From assembly GCA_016800925.1 (NCBI GenBank), contig JABCPU010000107.1, positions 62,001-126,000 on the forward strand: a DNA stretch of 64,000 nucleotides, written 5' to 3'. This document shows positions 48,601 to 59,220 of the stretch, in pieces. Source of the DNA: Suillus spraguei (Eukaryota; Basidiomycota; Agaricomycetes; Boletales; Suillaceae). Made by a program: the position numbers and the translations under genes. Position 1 is the stretch's first letter. Each line of letters opens with the position of its first letter. The notes beneath the pieces are model-generated. The model ran no database searches, was not told the origin of the DNA, and saw nothing but the letters and a program-made list of their open reading frames with translations.

Positions 48601-49491
48601 GAATCCCATCGGGAGCAAACGCGGGAATTGCTCAATAAAGACACAGATGCCAAGATGCCTCCTAATGCAACGGATGAAAAGCAGACAGCGTCTTTTGTGG
48701 ATGTGATCCAGCGAACGCTTGCGCAGCTTCAGCCTCAAGGTATCATACCAAACATGCCTCAGCTTCCGCTTCCACATTTGCCCGGGATGCCTGGTGTCCT
48801 TTGGGGTGCTCTTCCGCAAATCCCGATGGTGTTCCCCATCTTCGTCCCGATAACGGGGTGGTCGTTCCTCGGTGACAAGCGCGAGGGACAGCAGGTTGAT
48901 GGGGAAGTGAGGGATGCTACTCATCCAGCAACATGGGCGGCACAGGAACTAAAGGCGACTTGGGAGAAATGGATGACGCTCGCTATTGCCACTGCGACGC
49001 TCCGTCCAGTGCCCGTTGAGGAAGCACCTCCGATGTATACGCCACGAGAGACGCACGAGGAGCAACCGGAGGAGCCTGTGGCTGGTACCTCGCGCGCCGA
49101 GGAGCCCTCTACTCTCGACGGGGAGGCACCTGCGCGTCTTGTAGGCTCGAGCAGGCGCGTCGGTTATGCTACAGCTTCTGTGCCAGCTCAAGAAGTAGAG
49201 TCATATGGTTATAGGCCTGTAAATGATGCGCAGAAAGCGCAGCATGGGCGTAAGTGTTGCATCAGTATTCTAAACGATGACGAGTCTAATTTTTACCTCT
49301 TTTAGGCGACCGGATGCTCGTCCTGTTCTGGCTTCCTATTTTACTGAGTATGCGCACTTCAATTTCTATGAGATGTATGACTGATTTTTGTCCTTGCAGT
49401 CTCTCTTATGTGGGCTCTGCACCACAGCGTTCGTTTCGTTCTCCACGCTATCAAGACCACGCTTTCTCTCAAAACCGGTCTTCGTGCATGA
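45660..49491 (+). CDS. MGA2: membrane-tethered transcription factor MGA2/SPT23 type
   Basis: ATG at 45660 (MSTTAITAMDSRSSSPTTPE), TGA at 49489-49491, about six exons. The DNA-binding-like region contains VETQVRVTLDLGHASSSS, LTTTVTCATSPHNLVLSCGS, CRNREAKRVARKIAARVRPA, and VVLPVRITCYCRHHREKVGF. An IPT/TIG domain follows (IHRLIPASGPTHGGIEVTVL; LSCVFGDVPASSTQRWSDNT). Two ankyrin repeats come next (GQTLLHLASFLGFAELTKFL; GYTALHFAVLSLSKPCLELL). The C-terminal hydrophobic helix is completed across an intron: RMLVLFWLPILL + ISLMWALHHSVRF. In yeast, Mga2/Spt23 are ER-bound, cut by the proteasome and activate OLE1 and hypoxic lipid genes; the same role is inferred here. Domain order and TM tail agree with the family, no lesion. 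Confidence 0.9.
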
Positions 49492-49668
49492 ATATCCAAG
49501 AAATGACATATCTCTTAACGAAAAAAGTGCCTGAGATTGTCGAGGACCACGTTTGTACACCATACAATACGGTCTGACTACTTGATGTAGAATTGCTGTT
49601 AAATGACGTATGTATGCATATCCAGTATATTAATGCGTATCGAGGATAGCAGCTTAAATATCGTGTTT

Positions 49669-50459
49669 CTATTTTCCCCTGTGCTCCTTGAAAGATGCTT
49701 GAATGCTCTTGCCAGCTTTGATATCAGCCATACACTTAGCATCGATCTCTTGTCCCTTCTTAGCAAGCTCCACGACTTTGTCTACCATATCCACTGGCAC
49801 ACAAACGACACCGTCTTCATCTGCGATGATCCAGTCCCCTGGTGTCACTATAACAGGGGCGAATGCGTCTGCACCGTCGCCCGTGTCTTTAGGATGAATG
49901 GTGAGGGTGACATTTACACCGGACGGGCGTACGAAAGGGGACTGCCCGACAGTCGAATGACCACGCGCAAAGACGGGGAAATCCGCTGCACGATGTTCAG
50001 CAAGGTCTCTGCAACGTCCAGAGATAATAACGCCGACAGCTCCCCGAGCTTGTGCACCAGCAGTCATCAAACCACCCCAAACCGCATTCTTTGCTTCTGC
50101 ATACACGAGTGTGAAAATTCAGACATGGAACGGGGAATAGAACAAACTGAACGAGGTGGGGCATCGACGACGACTACAGAACCAGGGGTTGCGGTATCTA
50201 CGAAATGGGAAGAGAGCTTTGGGGCTGATTTGTCTGATGCGAATACCATTTGGACGGTGTATGCTGGTGCGCAGATCTTGACTTGGGATGTTGGGGAAAG
50301 CATATGAACATCTGGGATGTGTCCTCCGTTTGGAGATCCGAGCTTTATGAGGGCGTCTGAGATTTCACAAGCAGAAAACTGTGATAGTGGGGATGTGGAG
50401 GAGCGCAGCGATGTAGACATTGCACGACTGATGGCGAGTAGATGGGTCCTTGCGATCAT
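49669..50459 (-). CDS. RraA-like aldolase/decarboxylase (HMG aldolase family)
   Basis: Two exons, 50459 down to about 50155 and about 50100 down to 49669, joined as DAPP + AKNAVWGGLMTAGAQARGAV. The start ATG at 50459 gives MIARTHLLAISRAMSTSLRS, which could be a short mitochondrial presequence; a second ATG follows at residue 14 (MSTSLRSS). Family features are FSACEISDALIKLGSPNGGH, the substrate-binding GVIISGRCRDLAEHR (Arg and Asp of the active site) and GDWIIADEDGVVCVPVDMVD. RraA-like proteins of eukaryotes act as 4-hydroxy-4-methyl-2-oxoglutarate aldolases or oxaloacetate decarboxylases with a divalent metal. Which reaction applies here cannot be told from sequence. The gene is tail-to-tail with the MGA2-type gene. 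Confidence 0.85.
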
Positions 50460-50571
50460 GGATCAAGTACTAGTCACAGTGGTGCCTGGCTAGCATAAAG
50501 CGCCGGCGTCGGGCGCAATTGTGTCTGTGGCTCTTCCCGTTCACGTGTCATGTACTGGTGGTTTGTGATCT

Positions 50572-51393
50572 GATGGTTTTACTGCAGCACTACAATTCGC
50601 AGTGTCGGAGACCCTCGATTCACTGCGTTTGTCGATTGCATTGGAGAAGACTACTCTGAAAGTCGGAACTCCACCACAAACCTTAATCGAGGACTCACCT
50701 CTTTCCGCAAGATGTTGTCGAAGACGCTGTCTTCATCGCGCATTCCTTTCTCCTCTCAATATCTACGTTGACGAATTCAACGACAGAATTCTAGACAAAT
50801 TAGCTGGTAATTTTCGTCAGTATCGCAAACAGATATTAAGCACTCAGAAGACAATACAGAATCTTACTTTAGTTCGGATAACCTGAGGCACACTCCATTG
50901 AACGTACTGGAATACACATCCGACTACTTTGCAATGTTGACCCACCCTGGAGTGCCTCATCGCCTGGATCTGAAACAAGACTGCGTTTGCGCCATTCAAC
51001 GAAACCTCTCCGTAGAAAAAGGATTGGTTAGAAATGTGCGGGTGCGCATAGTGGCTCTGCATCGTGGTTTCGTTAAAGTCTAACTCATGTATACATTCGA
51101 AGGCCACCGAATTCCCTGCAACAACTTTGCGTTCCGTCCAAACCGTTCATCATGGCCAGTAGATTGAAGACAGTTTCCCTTGCGACCTGAGGCTGCGTAT
51201 ACGACTACATTTAACGGGTGTCAAGGCTTAACGCTGGCGTACACTGCACTCGACCTTCGAATGGATCCCTTTGCTCATGGTTAATTGTACACGGTTCTGT
51301 CGACAATGAGAACGCGAAGAGACCTGTGTCTATTTGCAAAGACAAACGGGACACAGGACAGCACAAACATTGTATTTCCTGAATTACTATTGT
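50572..51393 (+). pseudogene. decayed Helitron-type PIF1-like helicase, C-terminal part
   Basis: Pieces of a Helitron RepHel helicase C-terminus appear in order but in shifting frames: NIYVDEFNDRILDKLAG (about 50760-50810), HPGVPHRLDLKQDCVCAIQ, RNLSVEKGLVRNVRVRIVAL (to about 51080), GHRIPCNNFAFRPNRSSWPV, FNGCQGLTLAYTALDLRMDP, and FAHG-stop-LYTVLSTMRTRRDL, ending FPELLL and a stop. Stops interrupt it near 51152 and 51281, and at least one frameshift lies near 50885. The N-terminal Rep and helicase Walker motifs are absent. This is a dead fragment of a rolling-circle transposon. Confidence 0.75.
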
Positions 51394-52023
51394 AAAAATC
51401 AATACATACATATCGTCATGGAGTCGACCGAATGTGTGCTTGTTTATACAAGTTACAAGAATCTCTTGTCGATGCGCAGTGCCCGCCACCCGCTGACACT
51501 ACTTCCCATGCTAAATTCGACAGCGTCAGTCGCCACCTATGGATACGGTAGCAAAAACTCGTCCAGAAATAGTTTGAGGTATATCATGCTATGGTCTGTG
51601 TCATTCCTTCTCTGGTGCTCCTACTAAAATTTGTATTCTCGTTCGTCGCTTTATTCTGGACTCGCGTTATACATCTACTTGCCATTAGAATCATGGTCTG
51701 CTGTATACAAATGACGGAAAAGATGTTTAAGCGTTTGGAGCACGGTAAGATGATGTCATTTATTTATTTCTACCCATGGCGCTAATTAGGGGTTTCACGA
51801 AACAGTTTGTCCTTGTCGTCATGCAATGCCGAACCTTGCAGGTGCTGCGAGAATGTTCCATCTAGTCTCAGCGGTAAGACTCTACGCCCATTACTCAATC
51901 GGTCAATTATACGTCAACAGCGCCAACCCCCTTCGTCATCACTACATCATCAATTTATCGTATATAAAGCCCTATCGACGTACCTTCTCTCACCTTCTTG
52001 ACCACAGCACACATACACAATCA
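51394..52023. other. intergenic
   Basis: Downstream of the helicase relic and upstream of the glycine-rich gene. Open frames here show no recognisable family. It may be further transposon debris and the promoter of the next gene. Confidence 0.35.
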
Positions 52024-52727
52024 ATGTCTTACGATCAAGGAAACCAAGGTTCACGGCGTCGTACGTTATTTCGAAACTGTTTATTACAGACAGACTTACC
52101 ATGTTTATTATCAGGGACTTTCGACGATGACACAAATTACGACGCCCCTGGCGGTGATCAATTTATCTCCGGGGGAAACTCCACACTTTCAGAATCATAC
52201 GGAGGCAGTGGCACTGGCCAAGCTGGCGGATATACAGCTGGTGAAAGCCGCGCCGGTCGACAAGGCCAGAGCTTAAATCAAGGCGACGAATACTGCGACA
52301 CAGACCCTGGAATGGCTGGTAATCGCGGTGGTCAGAACCTTCAGGATGTGAATGTCTCTGGTATGGGTGGCGAATACGACAGTACTTATGGCCAGAGCAT
52401 CGGCGGTGATGGTCGTAGCCGCGGGTATGAGCGCGATACTGATGAGTATGATGACTCTGGCATTGGCGGTGGTCAGGGCGCTGGCGCTGGTACTGGTCGT
52501 GGCCCAACGGGTATGTCATCTTCCACGGGTTTCAAATGGATGGGTTCGTCTTTATTCATCTGACTTTGCAATTACATTCATATTCGTGCATAGGCGGAGT
52601 GGAGAGGATGGGTGGAAAACTTTCGAATGATCCTGAACTCGAGGCTAAGGGCGAACAACGCAAGGTATGTTGTAAATTATACTTGCACAGAATGGGATGG
52701 CTAATAGTTTCGTAGACCGGCTTCTAG
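52024..52727 (+). CDS. glycine-rich hydrophilic protein with CsbD-like C-terminus
   Basis: ATG at 52024 (MSYDQGNQGSRRR), then introns at about 52065-52114 (GTACGT...TATCAG), about 52544-52593 (GTTCGT...GCATAG) and about 52662-52714 (GTATGT...TCGTAG), stop TAG at 52725-52727. The body is Gly/Ser/Asp/Gln-rich and probably disordered (YGGSGTGQAGGYTAGES; YDDSGIGGGQGAGAGTGRGP). The last 30 residues, KWMGGVERMGGKLSNDPELE + AKGEQRKTGF, resemble the CsbD/UPF0337 motif of small stress-induced proteins. Similar fungal proteins are abundant under stress or in resting stages; a protective role is a guess. An upstream in-frame ATG at about 51826 would add residues unlike the family, so I chose 52024. Confidence 0.65.
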
Positions 52728-53974
52728 GCTACCCTAAGTTGAAATTGAACCGCTTCTCGTGGGTATTAAAAAATGACCGCAACGTTATCTTTGTAAATAA
52801 TAGACTGTATTGTTCCTTGTCGAGCTGAATCGAATCTGTTGTCTCTGTGTACCACACAACAAATCTTCCATTGGGGTGATTGATCTAGGCATTCGAGGTC
52901 GCGGTACCCTCGCAGGCATTTTTTGAGTATACAAGCCGGTTTTCTCTTCTACAATATACAGTAGTAACTCAGGAAATACAACTTATCATCGACAACACTG
53001 CTTGAGCACGGTCTTGTCCTAAATAGGAGTGTCAGGGGTCCTCGTAGGGTAGCATAGGGGTTTCCATGTGGTGTGAGCCCTGTTTGTCCATTGTGCACCG
53101 ATTCAATGTTTCCGGGCCATTCAATGAAGCGCACAACGTCATTTTTTCTCTGCCGAGATGCGGAATTCGTTGGCAATTCTGTAGGTGGTACGGCATGTCG
53201 CCGTAGACAGGAATATATGGTGGACGATAGGTTACAGTTCGATTTGCCGATATGCCGCAACTGATTTTGAAGTCCGACCAATGTTTGTTCCGAACTTTAT
53301 TAGTATGCACCTATGGACCTGTCACATGAATCACAAATCAGTTCTACGCCAGCATTACTATTAATATCACAACATTGGTGGCGAATGAATTTATCCTTCG
53401 GATTCCTTACCTGAGCTCACTCAGGCTGAGCAGCCCTTACCCTCCAGGATATGGATATGCGACTCACTCAGGCTGCGCAGTGCTTCATTCCCGCTATGAC
53501 AGTAGTTGGTGTTGTGTTTCTCACTGCGTGTGTTGATCTTAATCATCGACTGTGCCTTTAGTTGTTATCAAGCCATTGGACCCTTCACTGATATTCCTAC
53601 AGTTATGAGTCGAGATTTTTTCGTGCTATCGTCTTTTCTGCATGACTGCATTGTGCTGCGTTTTTTTTCCAATCATAATGGGGTCACCGTGGAGTTGACA
53701 TCTGGTCCTGCGCGCATTCCTACTATCGACAATTGGTATAATTCTTAACAGACATTTCGACCGGTCTATCTAGCCTGAAGTATATTCCCACTGTCTTTTC
53801 TCCTTCTGCCGCATCCCATATGGCTTTGAGACAGCATGACAATCATGTATGGTCTCATTACAACGATCAATATTATCACGACGGCTTGCCAACTCTGTCC
53901 GTATCTGTACTGACCCTTGTTGCCCCCGTCGTGTGCAGAAGAGAGCAGAGATTCGTACGAAGACTGCTGCTCTA
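52728..53974. other. intergenic, repeat debris
   Basis: No gene recognised. It contains the member of an inverted repeat pair at 53222-53305 and a short direct repeat TCACTCAGGCTG(A/C)GCAG near 53415 and 53465. Confidence 0.4.
53222..53305 (+). repeat. dispersed repeat, inverted partner at 56402-56484
   Basis: GGACGATAGGTTACAGTTCG...GTCCGACCAATGTTTGTT matches the reverse complement of 56402-56484 (GGACGATAGGTTACGGTTCG...GTCCGATCAATGTTTGTT) with a few gaps. The pair brackets the left arm of the large inverted repeat. Confidence 0.65.
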
Positions 53975-54230
53975 TGGAAAGCCAGACCACCGTGCTCTAC
54001 TTCCAAGGCTTCCACTTCCCAGAACCTTCCTAGTAAGGTAAGTGCTTGCATTGGTTTCCGAACACCCTGTGCTAATGTGTCATGTAGATTTATTCCCGCT
54101 ACCATAAGGGAGTGGGTTTTACCACTGGGACATCATTCAAATTGATTGTCTTCCTGCGTCTATTGCTCTTGTCCTTGAATTGTATTCTTCTCTCGTCTTC
54201 TTCGATTGCTCGTTCGCTCAGCCATTTGGG

Positions 54231-54364
54231 ACACTGTATAGCATAGACAACCAAAAAACGGACCAAGCATATACGAATAGATTAGATGTACAGTAGGTAG
54301 TGTCCATCATAGGGCATAGCCCAACGGACAATAAACAAGGATCAAAAAAAAAAAAAAAAAAAAA
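54231..54364 (+). mobile_element. poly(A) retroposed insertion with 10-bp target duplication
   Basis: GCCATTTGGG occurs directly before (54221-54230) and after (54365-54374) a 134-nt insert that ends in 21 A residues (54344-54364). The opposite arm reads GGCCATTTGTGCCC without the insert, giving an empty site. The body has no open frame and ends GGACAATAAACAAGGATC before the A-tail, as in a 5'-truncated retrocopy of a transcript or a LINE 3' end. Confidence 0.85.
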
Positions 54365-54851
54365 GCCATTTGGGCCCAAGTTCGCGTTTCGCTGAAATTC
54401 CCATGGCCTCAGTGATTTATTGCTGTGCCCTCACTACCGATGTCGAGTTCGAGGTCGCGTGAGGTCTCAATGTTATGTTTGGGATGAACTGCATTGCTGC
54501 GTGACCACCGTTTTGTGGGAAGATGAGACTCCCGTCTCCAATCCTCCATGCCTGGCCTTCAAGGCGGTGACAGTGTTTTACTGTCCTCGTTTTCTGGTAT
54601 CTGCTCATTTCCTTCTGTGTCTTCAAAAACTCCGTGTATACTTAGTGGTAATGTCAATCACATTGAACCTGCTGCTAATGATGGTGAATTAGAATTATCT
54701 TAGTCGTCGTCCCTCGTCGGGGCAATTCTATTGTCTCGTAGACATTCAGACTCGAACTTTACTGTCCATGTCATCTTTTCGGGCAGTGTCAATCAGGGGC
54801 CCCATACGTTTTCAACTTAGGATGAGTCGTCAAGTGGGAGTTAAGCCTGGC

Positions 54852-55592
54852 TAGTGTGGTTACCACAACAGAATCGAAATCTGTTTCTCTTGGACTACGC
54901 AGGTTCGAAACCTGCTGAACTACAGTTTTTTCTATCAGAACGCACTTTGACATTCATTCATGGACGGTTTCTTCAGAAGTTCCCCGCAACTGGTCTTAGT
55001 CAGGTGGTTGCCACAACAGAATCAAAATCTGTTTCTCTTGGACTGTGCAGGTTTGAAACCTGCCGACGACAAGGTATTTTTCTATGAAACACACCTTGAC
55101 ATTCACTCATGGATGGCTTCTTTAGAAGTTCATCGTAACTGGTCTTAGCTAGGCGGTTGCCACAACAGAATCAAAATCTGTTTATCTTGAACTGTGCGGG
55201 TTCAAAACCTGCCGATGACGAGGTTTTTTCTATCAGAACACACTTTGATGTTCACTCGTGGACGGCTTCTTTGAAAGTTCACCGTAGCTCGTGTTAGCCT
55301 GGTGGTTGCCACGACAGAATCAAAATCTGCTTCTCTTGGACTGTGCAGGTTCGAAACATGCCGACAACAAGGTTTTTCTATCGGAACACACCTTGATATT
55401 CACCCGTGATGGTTTCTTTGGCAGTTCATTGTAACTAGTCTTAGCCTGATGGTTACCACAATAGAATCAAAATCTGTTTCTCTTTCCTGTGTAGGTTCAA
55501 AACCTGCTGATGACAGCATTTTTTATATATCGGAACACACCTTGACGTCCACTCATGGATGATTTCCTTAGAGGTCCATCTTAACTGGTCTT
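54852..55592 (+). repeat. five tandem tRNA-like units of about 148 bp
   Basis: Each unit contains CAACAGAATCAAAATCTGTT, which can form a 5-bp stem with a 7-nt loop holding CAA after U33, then TCTCTTGGACTGT, then GCAGGTTCGAAACCTGC, a perfect T-arm-like stem and loop containing a B-box-like GGTTCGAAACC. A CTTAGCCTGGTGGTT segment resembles an A box. The rest of each unit (ACACACCTTGACATTCACTCATGG...) is not tRNA-like. No matching acceptor stem was found, so these are tRNA-derived repeats and not functional tRNAs. Confidence 0.7.
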
Positions 55593-56786
55593 AGCCCCTG
55601 TGCAAATTGTTGATGCAACATATTGATATTTACTCCATGGCGAGTCGTGCCTTCGGACATATTCGAAACACTAATTATATTGTGCTTTGCGCAAACCCCC
55701 TCCTCTGAGTCCTCTCACTACCTTGATTGCAGTAGATCGCGCCTTGGGTACATCAGGAAATTCACACATTCCTTGACATGCCCTTATGCGGACTTATTTA
55801 CACTTAACTGCCTTGGTGAAATTGAATCTACTTGTCCAAAATTTCAATGTGAATGAATTCAGAAAAAAAAAGTTTGTTTTATTGTATTTCGCACTCAAAA
55901 AATATAAGATATGCCAGGTGAATGATGTGAGAGAGAGCAAACAAGTTTTGAGATAAGTGAATTAAGCATGTTAAGGAATGTGTGAATTTCCTGATGAGTC
56001 TATAAACTGACTCGCAAACTTCAAACTCAGCCTCCGTTGGTTGTTTCTTCGTGTATTCCTGAACAGCTTACTTTAAAGGGGTTCGTATATTGATAGGTTC
56101 TCGGTCAGGTCGCAAGGCCTGCAGGCTCTGAACTTCACAATTCTTTGTCTGTGGGACAAGTGTATTGGTTCATAACGTGCTCACACTGCTTCCCTTTGCC
56201 AATGTAACTGAACTGACAGCGAGATTGTATACCGTGTGACCCGCGTCTAAGATACTTATGTCTTTATCCACGAACCTTTGAAGCCGTGCCGGAATTCATC
56301 ACTATGCAGCTCAAGACACGGAGCTCCGGGGTCGGGGATTGGCACCATTACTAATAGTAGTAAGTAACCGCACTTGTGACTTTTTGTGACACAAAATTCT
56401 AGGTCTACCAACAAATAGTTCACTAAAACAAACATTGATCGGACTTCAAAATACGTTGCGGCAAATCGAACCGTAACCTATCGTCCTAGCCTCTCGTGCT
56501 TATTTAAGCACGAATAACCGCCAGCATGTCATCTCTGTTTCCGTTGGTGTCATGCTGTTCACCAAAGGCGAGTCCTTGTATTATTCTATTCATTAATAAT
56601 ATACACTATTAACTGCCGCCTTAGGGACAGGAAGTACCATGTCAAGTAACGAAGGAGAGACATCAAGGAAAGACGGGGTGAAGCCGGCGTGTGCCAGGAG
56701 TCTGGGGTCCTTTGATTGTGAATTACGTGCTCAGGTTGTTCGAAGGAGCCCAGAAAGTTCCGAGTCTTAGCAACTTGAAGGGTACC
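55593..56786. other. interior of the inverted repeat, no gene recognised
   Basis: Spacer before the enclosed gene. It contains the second member of the inverted pair with 53222-53305 at 56402-56484 and the probable promoter of the gene at 56787. Confidence 0.4.
56402..56484 (-). repeat. dispersed repeat, inverted partner of 53222-53305
   Basis: Read on the minus strand it matches 53222-53305, including GGACGATAGGTTAC and TTTGAAGTCCGA. Origin unknown. Confidence 0.65.
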
Positions 56787-58728
56787 ATGAACCCGAAAGC
56801 CGCAGTCGTTTGGCTTTTCCTTGCCTTTAAACTAGTTCTGACTGCACAAATACCTCTGTCGAGTCATGCGTCTTTATCCTTCTATACGGGGGCCGAGAAT
56901 GATCTTGGTCGATGGGATCTTGGTCAAGCGCCCGCAGTAAACGCGACTGGACATCTGGTGTTCGCAACGGCCAATGACCTGCTTCAACACTGGGCCAACA
57001 CGCGTTATCGTAATGGTACGTCTGAAAAAACTGAACACCGCGCAAATGTCAAGCCTCATCGCTTACGTCCTGCAGGTCATACAATAGTCCCAGGGACTAT
57101 TCCCGTAGGCACCCTCCTCTACCATGGATCCATCACCGGTCCCCATTTACCGACTGCTCTGGATTGGGTGTCTGTGGAGCCAGACCACTCCATGATGTTC
57201 TGTAATGGGTCAATCGAAACAGGGTGCTGGCACCTCACCCTTTCAGTCACTCGATCGATGAAAGTGCTTTATTTTGACGGGAGCAGCGCTGTGAAAATCC
57301 CTGAGGGCTCTATGGACGCCCAGGATCTTGTGGCGTGGTCGAAAATGAAACCCGAGTGGGTGAACAATGAAGAACAGCGCATTGCAGATCTGTGTAAATG
57401 GGGTCAGAAATATGGCTTGAATGGCTTTGTGAGGTTCGTTAGATTTTGAGATGCGTCAACACCTGATATTAATTTGTGAGTTATAGGATGGAAGTAAATT
57501 TGTGCGAACCCATGCGCAGCTCCTTGGTGATGTGATTTGTTACTAACAACTGTCACAGTGAAGTTATGATCTGCGACTTCACCTCTCACATGGAGGTCGT
57601 TTCGTTCTTAAATCTTGAGAGCACTCGCTTCAAGCACGGCCCGCCTACGCATCTGCCAGAGGACCCCAGTTCTGGTGAGTGACCATATCCATATTTTGAA
57701 ATAGCTCTGATTTGTTCTTGGACATCAGCGTATCGACGTTTTGAAATAGTGCATTCTGCTTCATTCCGCGAGATTTATCCAGGAGAAACCCGGATTATAC
57801 TTGATTTTTCTGGGCTTATCTCTTTCTACGACACCGCTCTTGTTCCCTCCTTGGTGCCGCGCCGTGCAGGCTTGGAGCGATGGGATCATCGAATTAAAGG
57901 AATATCACCGGAGGATATAGAACGTGTCCAAGAAAGGCTAGCTCAAGTGTTGGTACGACCATCCGTGACAACCAGCAGTATTGACTGGAAGACCGTCTTG
58001 CGGGTGGTGGTAGATCGATATTCCAGCCGTCTAGAGATGATGCAGTACCTTTTGAACATGACGTTAGACGAGAGGTCGATCTTTGACCATGCGCAACAAG
58101 TCCAGAGACGACTGCGTACCGTGCTTTTGCCCTACACTTTGTTTGCGATTACACCTCCCAATATCTCTGTCACTGCCAATGCGACAAATTCATGGGCTGT
58201 GCCAGTTTTTCGGGAATGTGCTATATCACACACGACCTCCATAGTAGCTCATGGAACGACATTGACGCCTTCTGAACGTTTACTCCTGCAGGCGGTACGG
58301 GAAACTACGCGTGAAATATGCCGCGTCACCACGAAGATGTGGGCTTCTGGTTTTATTGCTGGAGTCGACCCCTTTTATCCTCCAGAAGAACGCCCCGACG
58401 CTGATTACATGCATACTCTCATGAGCGAATGGAAGGAGGATATGACACAGTTAATATCCTGGTTAGATTGGAGCGTGTGGGTGAAGTGCCGACCGGCCTG
58501 TGGAATCGAGGTGACAAAGTCAAGTCATTTGTTTGGGAAATAACTTATCTCGTCGTGTAGGAGATGTGCTACTTGCCCTTTGCCAAGTCTCCCATCAATA
58601 AGGACGATGATCCACCACTTCAAGCTTCATGGGACGGTGTTTCCTTATGGACAGACCCAAACAATGGGGGATGGAAGAGACCAAAGCCAAAGTGTATCAG
58701 ACGGCTGGAGCCGTATGGTTCTTACTAG
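56787..58728 (+). CDS. putative secreted/membrane glycoprotein of unknown function (basidiomycete family)
   Basis: ATG at 56787 starts MNPKAAVVWLFLAFKLVLTA, a signal peptide or anchor. Six exons close in phase. The junctions RNG|HTIVPGTIPVGTLLYHG and RMEVNF|EVMICDFTSHMEVV (donor GTGCGA inside what looks like open frame) restore conserved blocks, as do PSS|AYRRFEIVHSASFREIYP and GIE|EMCYLPFAKSPIN. Other conserved parts are MFCNGSIETGCWHLTLSVTR, LYFDGSSAVKIPEGSMDAQD and ILDFSGLISFYDTALVPSLV. Several N-glycosylation sites are present (NATG, NISV, NATN, NMTL). I recognise the family from many Agaricomycetes but know no function. It is the only intact gene inside the inverted repeat. Stop TAG at 58726-58728. 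Confidence 0.75.
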
Positions 58729-59148
58729 GATGCTTTATTACTTACACTTGTACGTACTAGTAGTCGACGGTCGTAGTCCTTGTATAAGTATATGTAGAAA
58801 CCTGTTATACGTACATAAATTACCAGTGAAAACTGGACTTTACTAGAGAGGACCCGGGCCGTATAGACGATGTGGAACGTATTCGAATGACCTACGAATC
58901 ACAATAAAGGGATGGGGCACGCGCCATCAAAAGCCGGTTGTGTAAGTCCTGAATTAGGTAGTTCTCGCCTTCAAATATTGGTTATTTCATGTCTTATTTG
59001 CGTGGTTGGTTTTCGCTTGATACCTCAATCCCTGCGACCAAGGTTGAGCCCAACGACTTGTACTAAGAATTGCGTATCCTCCGAGCTACGCCCGGACCAC
59101 CGCTTCAGATCAAACCTTAAACGCTCAATGCGTTCGAGACCGTCCACG
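58729..59148. other. 3' flank of the enclosed gene
   Basis: No gene recognised. It leads into the partial third copy of the arm sequence. Confidence 0.35.
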
Positions 59149-59220
59149 TATGGAAAGCCAGACCACCGTACTCTACTTCCAAGGTTTCTACTTCTCAGAA
59201 CCTTCCTAGTGAGGTAAGTA
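59149..59220 (+). repeat. partial third copy of the arm sequence, split by a transposon
   Basis: ATGGAAAGCCAGACCACCGT...CCTTCCTAGTGAGGTAAGTA matches the start of the left arm. The copy resumes after the pogo-like element at 60201 with TAGCTTCTATTGGCCTCCGG and GACACCTTGTGC, aligning to TGCTTGCATTGGTTTCCGAA and CACCCTGTGC at 54043. Confidence 0.75.

Larger units (their letters stand above)
53975..55592 (+). repeat. left arm of a large inverted repeat
   Basis: From TATGGAAAGCCAGACCACC at about 53975 to the last tRNA-like unit at about 55592. Many blocks match 61766-60290 in reverse: CCTTCCTAGTAAGGTAAGTG, TAGATTTATTCCCGCTACCA, TTCTTCGATTGCTCGTTCGC, GATGTCGAGTTCGAGGTCGC, ACCGTTTTGTGGGAAG, and GTCCCTCGTCGGG. 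The arm begins with what may be a short spliced open frame (GTAAGT...CATGTAG near 54042-54088) but no known protein. It contains a retroposed insertion at 54231-54364 that the other arm lacks. Confidence 0.8.

Noticed and set aside
49603..50307. 234-codon plus-strand open frame
   Set aside because: It is antisense to the RraA-like gene, which has family motifs and a proper splice junction.
51826..52023. N-terminal extension of the glycine-rich protein from the upstream ATG
   Set aside because: The extension (HYSIGQLYVNSANPLRHHYI) is unlike the hydrophilic body and looks like 5' UTR; the ATG at 52024 starts the family-like sequence.
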